NCBI GenBank assembly: GCA_030844625.1
Contig: JAUUNJ010000004.1
Span: 1 to 29,930 of the forward strand
DNA length: 29,930 nucleotides
Origin: Roseburia sp.
GTDB lineage: Bacteria > Bacillota > Clostridia > Lachnospirales > Lachnospiraceae
Direction: 5' to 3'
The notes beneath the pieces are model-generated. The model was not told the DNA's origin. It made no database searches and saw nothing but the letters and a program-made list of their open reading frames with translations. Positions 26,101 through 29,930 of this stretch are shown in pieces. A program made the position numbers and the translations under genes. Each line of letters opens with the position of its first letter. The stretch's first letter is position 1.

Positions 26101-26956
26101 TGACGATATTACACAGGGTCTTCCTAGAGTAGAAGAATTGTTTGAAGCAAGAAAGCCAAAGGGTCTTGCAATTATCGCAGAATTTGGCGGCAAGGCTGAA
26201 ATTAAAGAAACTAAGAAGAAACGTGAAATTGTTGTAACGAATGAAGAAACAGGTGAATCAAAGGCATATCTGATTCCTTATGGTTCAAGAATTAAGATTC
26301 TTGATGGAACAGTTCTGGAGGCTGGTGATGAACTTACAGAAGGTAGTATTAATCCTCACGATCTGTTGAAGATTAAGGGACTTCGTTCTGTACAGGATTA
26401 TATGATCCGTGAGGTACAGAGGGTTTACCGTCTTCAGGGTGTTGAGATTAACGATAAGCACGTTGAGGTTATCGTTCGTCAGATGCTCAAGAAGATTAAG
26501 GTTGATACAGCCGGTGATTCAGAATTTTTACCGGGAACAACAGTTGAAGTTCTTGACTTTAATGAAATAAATGAGAAACTGGTTGAGGAAGGTAAAGAGC
26601 CTGCAACGGGTACCCAGATTATGCTTGGTATCACAAAGGCTTCCCTTGCTACAAACTCATTCCTTTCAGCGGCTTCTTTCCAGGAAACAACGAGAGTGCT
26701 TACAGAAGCAGCAATTAATGGTAAGGTTGATCCGCTTGTTGGTCTTAAGGAAAACGTTATTATTGGTAAACTGATTCCTGCCGGTACAGGCATGAAGAGG
26801 TACAGTACGGTTAAGTTAAGCACAGATAATAAAAATCTTGGGCAAGATGACGTTTTGGAAGTATCTGAAGATAGTGAATTAGAAGATGATGATCCATTAA
26901 TTATTGGAGAAGTCAGTGAATTTATTGAAGTGACAGAAGATACAACAGAAGAATAG
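23153..26956 (+). CDS. rpoC: DNA-directed RNA polymerase subunit beta'
   Basis: The 1267-residue protein is the full-length beta' subunit. The N-terminal zinc ribbon [20 protein letters not shown] (about residue 65), the lid/rudder region, the catalytic [14 protein letters not shown] (about 452) whose three Asp bind the active-site magnesium, the second zinc site [13 protein letters not shown] (about 928), and [20 protein letters not shown] with the bridge/trigger region are all present. ATG 23153 is chosen because AAGGGAG (23138-23144) lies 8 bases upstream; a TTG at 23147 is in frame but closer than needed. A strong terminator follows, so rpoC ends the operon. Confidence 0.97.
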   Translation: MADNNVSEQVSFDKIKIGLASPDKIREWSRGEVTKPETINYRTLKPEKDGLFCEKIFGPSKDWECHCGKYKKIRYKGVVCDRCGVEVTKASVRRERMGSVELATPVSHIWYFKGIPSRMGLILDISPRVLEKVLYFASYIVLDPMDTTLDYKQVLTEKEFREAYDEFEGKFRVGMGAEAIKELLMAIDLDKEAEALKEELFEATGQKKAKIVKRLEVFEAFRSSGNRPEWMIMDVIPVIPPDLRPMVQLDGGRFATSDLNDLYRRIINRNNRLKRLLELGAPEIIVRNEKRMLQEAVDALIDNGRRGRAVTGPGNRALKSLSDMLKGKQGRFRQNLLGKRVDYSGRSVIVVGPELKIYQCGLPKEMAIELFKPFVMKELVANGTAHNIKSAKKMVERLQTEVWDVLEDVIKEHPVMLNRAPTLHRLGIQAFEPILVEGKAIKLHPLVCTAFNADFDGDQMAVHLPLSVEAQAECRFLLLSPNNLLKPSDGAPVAVPSQDMVLGIYYLTMDKMVDYTNDEEIASKVSAKDKTYSSDDEIMTDLDEGKIGAHDLIKYQSDDRVVICQAVDVLGHYFSDVNQAILAYENGEISLHQRIRVKRTVFNGQGKEVTGIIDTTLGRCLFNEILPQDLGFVKRETDEDYLKLEVEFHVGKKQLKQILEKVINNHGATKTAEVLDNIKAMGYKYSTRAAMTVSISDMTVPAAKKQILSDAESTVDEITKHYRRGFLTDEERYKEVIETWQAADNEITSALLGGLDKYNNIFMMADSGARGSDKQIKQLAGMRGLMADTTGKTIELPIKSNFREGLDVLEYFISAHGARKGLSDTALRTADSGYLTRRLVDVSQELIIHNIDCCEGKSIPYMEIEALVDGSEVIESLEERITGRTAAESMYDADGNMIVKANHMITPKRAAKIVATGVEKVKIRTILTCKSHVGVCAKCYGANMATGQRVQVGEAVGIIAAQSIGEPGTQLTMRTFHTGGVAGDDITQGLPRVEELFEARKPKGLAIIAEFGGKAEIKETKKKREIVVTNEETGESKAYLIPYGSRIKILDGTVLEAGDELTEGSINPHDLLKIKGLRSVQDYMIREVQRVYRLQGVEINDKHVEVIVRQMLKKIKVDTAGDSEFLPGTTVEVLDFNEINEKLVEEGKEPATGTQIMLGITKASLATNSFLSAASFQETTRVLTEAAINGKVDPLVGLKENVIIGKLIPAGTGMKRYSTVKLSTDNKNLGQDDVLEVSEDSELEDDDPLIIGEVSEFIEVTEDTTEE

Positions 26957-27030
26957 AATAACAGACAGTTCGTAACCATCCTGTCTATAAACAAAACTAA
27001 GGGCAAAACACAGAAAAGTATTTGTGTCTA

Positions 27031-27062
27031 AAAAAGAGCGCCTTAGTGCGCTCTTTTTTCTT
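27031..27062 (+). terminator. Strong terminator after rpoC
   Basis: AAAAAGAGCGC (27031-27041) pairs perfectly with GCGCTCTTTTT (27048-27058) around a 6-nt loop and leads into TTTTTTC. This is an excellent Rho-independent terminator, usable in both directions. Confidence 0.93.
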
Positions 27063-27076
27063 TACATAATAGTAAG

Positions 27077-27099
27077 AGAAACTGGTAAAACCTGTTTCT
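27077..27099. repeat. Inverted repeat upstream of the radical SAM gene
   Basis: AGAAAC (27077-27082) and GTTTCT (27094-27099) flank GG and CC with a T-T mismatch and a TAAAA loop. A TTTACA (27061-27066) lies upstream and a TGG-TAAAAC -10-like box inside the repeat, so it could act as an operator over a weak promoter. Confidence 0.35.
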
Positions 27100-27141
27100 G
27101 GGTGTGACAAAATAAGGAAAAATGATTTTCAGGAGAGAAAG

Positions 27142-27882
27142 ATGGTAGAAGGTTTTAACCCCGTAAGATATTCGGTGATAACAGAAAAAAATCCACGTGA
27201 AATTGTAATGCTGGTAGGAAATGGCTGCAAATGGCGCAAGTGCAGATTTTGTGATTATCATTTAGATTCCAGTAAAGATGAAACGTTTAATTTTAAGATA
27301 AACAAAGAGGAATTGAATAAGATTACAGGAATTTATCATCAACTGGAAGTAATTAATTCGGGAAGTTTTGTGGATCTTGATGCTAATACAATTGAATTGA
27401 TAAAGAAAATCTGTGTTGAAAAAAATATATCAAAAATTCATTTTGAATGTCATTGGATGCATAAAGATGAAGTGAAGGATTTCAAGAAAGAGTTTGAAGA
27501 AATAGGTGTTACACCGATTCTTAAACTGGGACTGGAGACTTTTGACTATGATTTTCGGGAAAATGAATTAATTAAAGGAATTGATGAAAAAAATCCTGAA
27601 ATCATTGCACGATATTTTGATGAAATTAATCTGCTTCAGGGATTAAAAGGGCAGACTGCCCAGACAATGATAGCAGATATTGAGCTGGGACTTAAGTATT
27701 TCCAAAGAGTATGCGTAAACATAATGGTTGAAAATGCAATGCCTATAAAGCCGGATGGGAAGGTTATTAAAGAGTTTAAGAAATATGTATATCCCCGGTA
27801 TATAAACAATGACAGGGTGGATATACTTTTGGAAAATACGGGATTTGGAGTTGGAACATGCGACCATTCCCGCAGTGAGTGA
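27142..27882 (+). CDS. Radical SAM protein, possible queuosine-5'-phosphate lyase (QueL-like)
   Basis: The 246-residue protein carries GCKWRKCRFCDYH at residues 28-40. Its cysteines (29, 34, 37) have spacing C-x4-C-x2-C instead of the usual C-x3-C-x2-C; they should bind the 4Fe-4S cluster of a radical SAM enzyme. Later motifs are KIHFECHWMH near residue 99, ILKLGLETFDYDF near 130 and VNIMVENAMPIKP near 194. The next gene is a YhhQ-type transporter, and radical SAM QueL proteins that release queuine from queuosine-5'-phosphate are known in gut Clostridia (Yuan and colleagues). On this context I infer a queuine-salvage role; the sequence alone does not prove it. AGGAGA precedes the ATG. No queK-like or tgt gene is in the window. 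Confidence 0.7.
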   Translation: MVEGFNPVRYSVITEKNPREIVMLVGNGCKWRKCRFCDYHLDSSKDETFNFKINKEELNKITGIYHQLEVINSGSFVDLDANTIELIKKICVEKNISKIHFECHWMHKDEVKDFKKEFEEIGVTPILKLGLETFDYDFRENELIKGIDEKNPEIIARYFDEINLLQGLKGQTAQTMIADIELGLKYFQRVCVNIMVENAMPIKPDGKVIKEFKKYVYPRYINNDRVDILLENTGFGVGTCDHSRSE

Positions 27883-27966
27883 TAACTTATTTGTAAACGT
27901 GGGCAAAGAGCAACGGAATGATACGCAATACTATAGCATGGCATTTTATAGTGGAAAGGAAATATT

Positions 27967-28692
27967 ATGAATAACGAGATTTTATTAATTTTATCAATAC
28001 TTATTATTTACGGAAGCCAACTTTTGATGTTTAAAATTTTTCAGAAACAGGGCTTATACTGTTTTACTGTATTGGCGACCATTGCGGCGAATATAGAGGT
28101 TCTTATTGTGGTCAATGCATTTGGAATGGAAATGACTTTAGGAAATGTCCTTTTTGCATCTACGTTTCTTGTAACTGATATTATCAGTGAATTGTATGGA
28201 AAGAAAGATGCGAAAAAGGCAGTTAATATTGGAATTGTCACATCAATCATATTTATCATATTTTCTCAGTGGTGGCTTTTGTACACACCGGCAGAAAGCG
28301 AGTTTGCCATGGGTATCATGGAGGCGATGAAGGCGATTTTTTCTAATACGCCCCGCCTTATGATTACGAGCATGATGGTTTATGCCATTGTACAGCAGTT
28401 TGACGTGTGGGCATATCACAGATGGTGGAAATTTACAGAGAAAATGTGCGGAGATTCTAAAAAATATCTATGGGTCAGAAATAATGGTTCCACTCTGATA
28501 TCACAGTTTTTGAATGACTTGCTGTTTACTTTTGGTGCGTTCTGGGGAGTATATGAAATGAAAACATTAATTAGTATTGTCATATCCAGTTATGTGATTT
28601 TTATTGTGACTAGTCTGGCAGATACACCGTTTATTTATGTGGCGCGAAAGATACATGAGAGTGAAAAGGTAAAAGTAAAAAGTGTAGAGTAA
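27967..28692 (+). CDS. YhhQ/VUT-family transporter, probable queuosine-precursor transporter
   Basis: The 241-residue protein has about six membrane helices. The YhhQ family signature is visible: LASTFLVTDIISELYGKKDAK-type text, here ASTFLVTDIISELYGKKDAK near residue 60, then YAIVQQFDVWAYHRWW near 138 and the polar segment NNGSTLISQFLNDLLFTFGA near 175. YhhQ of E. coli imports queuosine precursors across the inner membrane, and family members differ in preference (preQ0, preQ1, queuine). It lies 84 bases after the radical SAM gene with AAAGGA as ribosome-binding site, so the pair is probably co-expressed. The substrate here is inferred to be queuine or queuosine. Confidence 0.85.
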   Translation: MNNEILLILSILIIYGSQLLMFKIFQKQGLYCFTVLATIAANIEVLIVVNAFGMEMTLGNVLFASTFLVTDIISELYGKKDAKKAVNIGIVTSIIFIIFSQWWLLYTPAESEFAMGIMEAMKAIFSNTPRLMITSMMVYAIVQQFDVWAYHRWWKFTEKMCGDSKKYLWVRNNGSTLISQFLNDLLFTFGAFWGVYEMKTLISIVISSYVIFIVTSLADTPFIYVARKIHESEKVKVKSVE

Positions 28693-28770
28693 AAATGTGT
28701 ATTGCATCTGTAGTGCGAAATTCCCAATCAAGATATGGAAGCAGATTTCGCATGGAGTATCAGAAGAATC

Positions 28771-28779
28771 TGCTATAAT
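28771..28779 (+). promoter_or_regulatory. Extended -10 promoter for the acylphosphatase gene
   Basis: TGCTATAAT has a perfect TATAAT (28774-28779) with TGn; no clear -35. Just upstream two overlapping inverted repeats exclude each other: TGCGAAAT/ATTTCGCA (28714-28752) and GCAGAT/ATCTGC (28741-28773), the second ending in the -10 extension. Confidence 0.55.
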
Positions 28780-28825
28780 AAAGAAATTAATCAATGGATA
28801 GCATTGCAATGAATGAGGTGGAAAT

Positions 28826-29095
28826 ATGAACAAAATCAGAAAACATATATTTTTTGAAGGAAGAGTCCAGGGTGTTGGATTCCGGTATAGAGCATATTAC
28901 ATAGCAGAGTCACTGGGGCTGACCGGATGGGTACATAATTGCTATGATGGCCGTGTGGAAATGGAAGTGCAGGGAACGGAGGAGAGTATTGACAGAATGA
29001 TTCAGCAGTTGAATGGGCAAAGATATATCTGGATTGAAAACATGGAAGTGAAAACCATGGAACTGCAGGAGGAAAATGGGTTTCGAGTGCGGTAA
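28826..29095 (+). CDS. acyP: Acylphosphatase
   Basis: The 89-residue enzyme hydrolyses acyl phosphates such as acetyl phosphate or carbamoyl phosphate in the cytosol. It has the family hallmarks GRVQGVGFRYRA (12-23) with the phosphate-binding Arg20, and GWVHNCYDGRVEMEVQG (34-50) with the catalytic Asn38. The length is exactly that of the family (about 90). GAGGTGG lies shortly before the ATG. It appears monocistronic, with its own promoter and two hairpins following. Confidence 0.95.
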   Translation: MNKIRKHIFFEGRVQGVGFRYRAYYIAESLGLTGWVHNCYDGRVEMEVQGTEESIDRMIQQLNGQRYIWIENMEVKTMELQEENGFRVR

Positions 29096-29105
29096 AGTGT
29101 CAGGT

Positions 29106-29150
29106 ATGCAAAACAGGTCAGACGTTTTTGTTCCACTTGTTTTGCATTAT
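29106..29150 (+). terminator. Hairpin after acyP
   Basis: A 13-bp stem with one G-U pair (ATGCAAAACAGGT at 29106-29118 with ACTTGTTTTGCAT at 29135-29147) has a 16-nt loop and a weak TAT tail. It starts 11 bases after the acyP stop. Confidence 0.5.
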
Positions 29151-29176
29151 TAAAATTCCCGATTATATTGAAATAT

Positions 29177-29222
29177 AACCCCATGATATTTCAAACTACT
29201 TGAAAATATCATGGGGTTTCGT
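29177..29222. terminator. Strong hairpin terminator with a promoter -35 in its loop region
   Basis: A perfect 15-bp stem (29177-29191 with 29204-29218) starts AACCCCATGATATTT and is followed by TCGTT. The loop side holds TTGAAA (29200-29205), the -35 of the next promoter. Confidence 0.75.
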
Positions 29223-29228
29223 TATAAT
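29200..29228 (+). promoter_or_regulatory. Promoter for the 2-oxoacid:ferredoxin oxidoreductase genes
   Basis: TTGAAA (29200-29205), a 17-bp spacer and perfect TATAAT (29223-29228) match the consensus at 11 of 12 positions. The -35 and spacer lie in the terminator hairpin. The leader to the start at 29362 is about 125 nt and holds two stems: TGTAC/GTACA (29239-29268) and ATTGAGT/ACTCAAT (29281-29320). Confidence 0.72.
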
Positions 29229-29361
29229 AAAAATTACGTGTACCTACAGAATATGACAAGTATGTACAGTGGGAATGCAGATTGAGTTAAGACCGAACAC
29301 AGATACCTGAAAGACTCAATATCTACATAAACAATTTTTATCAAAAAGAAGGAATGGAAAG

Positions 29362-29930
29362 ATGAAAAATACTCTTGAAATCAGATGGCACGGACGTGGT
29401 GGTCAGGGTGCCAAGACAGCGGCATTGCTGCTTGCAGAAGTGGCATTTAAGACCGGAAAGAATGCACAGGGATTTCCTGAATACGGACCGGAGAGAATGG
29501 GAGCACCGATTACTGCCTATGACAGAATCAGCGATTCCCCAATCAGGGTTCACTCCAATATTTATGATCCTCAGTATGTTGTCGTTGTTGATGAGACATT
29601 GGTTGATATTGTGGATGTTACAAAGGGGCTCCGAGAAGATGGTGCTATTCTAATTAACACAGCAAGAAGTAAAGAAGAAATAATTCCATTATTAAAAGGA
29701 TATAAGGGAAAGGTTTATACCATTGATGCCAGACAGATTGCCATGGATACCCTTGGAAAGAACTTCCCGAACACACCGATGCTTGCAGCCATTGTTAAGG
29801 TGACAGGTGTTATTGATGATGAAACTTTCTTAAATGAAATGGAAGGTTCCTTTAAGCATAAGTTTGCAAAGAAGCCTGAAGTTATTAAGGGCAATATGGA
29901 TGCCTTAAGAATTGCTTTAAGGGAGGTTAA
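29362..29930 (+). CDS. 2-oxoacid:ferredoxin oxidoreductase, gamma subunit (partial at window end)
   Basis: The reading frame from ATG 29362 (AAGAAGGA upstream) is open for 189 codons to the window edge with no stop, so the gene is incomplete by at least a codon. The protein begins LEIRWHGRGGQGAKTAALLL and continues with AQGFPEYGPERMGAPITAYD, the signature of the PorG/KorG/VorG gamma family (about 180-195 aa), so little is likely missing. The subunit belongs to the multi-subunit enzyme that oxidises pyruvate or branched-chain 2-oxoacids to acyl-CoA and reduces ferredoxin. Delta, alpha and beta genes are expected just beyond the edge. Which acid is used cannot be told from the gamma subunit. 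Confidence 0.9.
   Translation, partial: MKNTLEIRWHGRGGQGAKTAALLLAEVAFKTGKNAQGFPEYGPERMGAPITAYDRISDSPIRVHSNIYDPQYVVVVDETLVDIVDVTKGLREDGAILINTARSKEEIIPLLKGYKGKVYTIDARQIAMDTLGKNFPNTPMLAAIVKVTGVIDDETFLNEMEGSFKHKFAKKPEVIKGNMDALRIALREV

Noticed and set aside
26479..27006. Long minus-strand open frame over the end of rpoC
   Set aside because: It is antisense to a conserved coding region, has low-complexity Ser/Leu content and no recognisable motif.
27077..27130. preQ1-I riboswitch before the queuine-type genes
   Set aside because: The tail ACAAAATAAGG is suggestive, but the required P1 stem and the conserved loop C are not present.
29375..29653. A 92-codon frame inside the gamma-subunit gene
   Set aside because: It overlaps in another frame the clear PorG-family sequence that starts at 29362; its product resembles nothing.

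Overview
The window is about 30 kb of an AT-rich, low-GC Gram-positive chromosome. It most resembles a spore-forming member of Clostridia, probably Lachnospiraceae. Reasons: spoIIID sits next to an mbl/mreB gene; arginine is mostly AGA; Shine-Dalgarno sequences are strong; bL33 is the four-cysteine form; the ribosomal and RNA polymerase proteins look clostridial; and the last gene belongs to a multi-subunit 2-oxoacid:ferredoxin oxidoreductase. The family assignment is inference. Every clear gene is on the + strand. No tRNA, rRNA, CRISPR array, insertion sequence or prophage was seen.

Layout. 1-111: C-terminus of an unidentified protein. 236-442: a small acidic three-cysteine protein. 549-1439: a YitT-family membrane protein. 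1572-3662: proB-proA (proline synthesis). 3946-4824: a YegS/BmrU-type lipid kinase. 4842-6203: citrate synthase. 6385-6882: a GreA-like factor. 6927-8541: a stand-alone KdpD N-terminal-domain ATPase overlapping an EamA transporter. 8684-10474: aminopeptidase P. 10548-12144: spoIIID (TTG start, SigE-like promoter), then mbl, with a structured gap between them. 12252-15218: recD2 and comF. 15361-26956: the information-processing block rpmG-secE-nusG-rplK-rplA-rplJ-rplL-rpoB-rpoC. 27142-28692: a radical SAM protein with unusual cysteine spacing followed by a YhhQ-type transporter, a likely queuine salvage pair. 28826-29095: acylphosphatase. 29362-end: a gamma subunit of 2-oxoacid:ferredoxin oxidoreductase, cut by the window edge.

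The ribosomal/RNAP block is cut by regulatory signals into at least three transcription units: rpmG to rplA, rplJL (own promoter, L10 leader, leader terminator) and rpoBC (own promoter after a terminator). Just upstream of the rplK and rplA Shine-Dalgarno sequences lie two 26-nt elements identical at 22 positions. They resemble the L1-binding part of 23S rRNA and look like duplicated L1 autoregulatory operators.

The least explained stretch is 10806-11142. It holds four successive hairpins whose only imperfections are C-A on the + strand, hence G-U on the - strand. It ends in a terminator-like hairpin and has a promoter-like sequence on the - strand that overlaps two SpoIIID-like boxes. This is the best candidate here for an undescribed element: a minus-strand small RNA between spoIIID and mbl.
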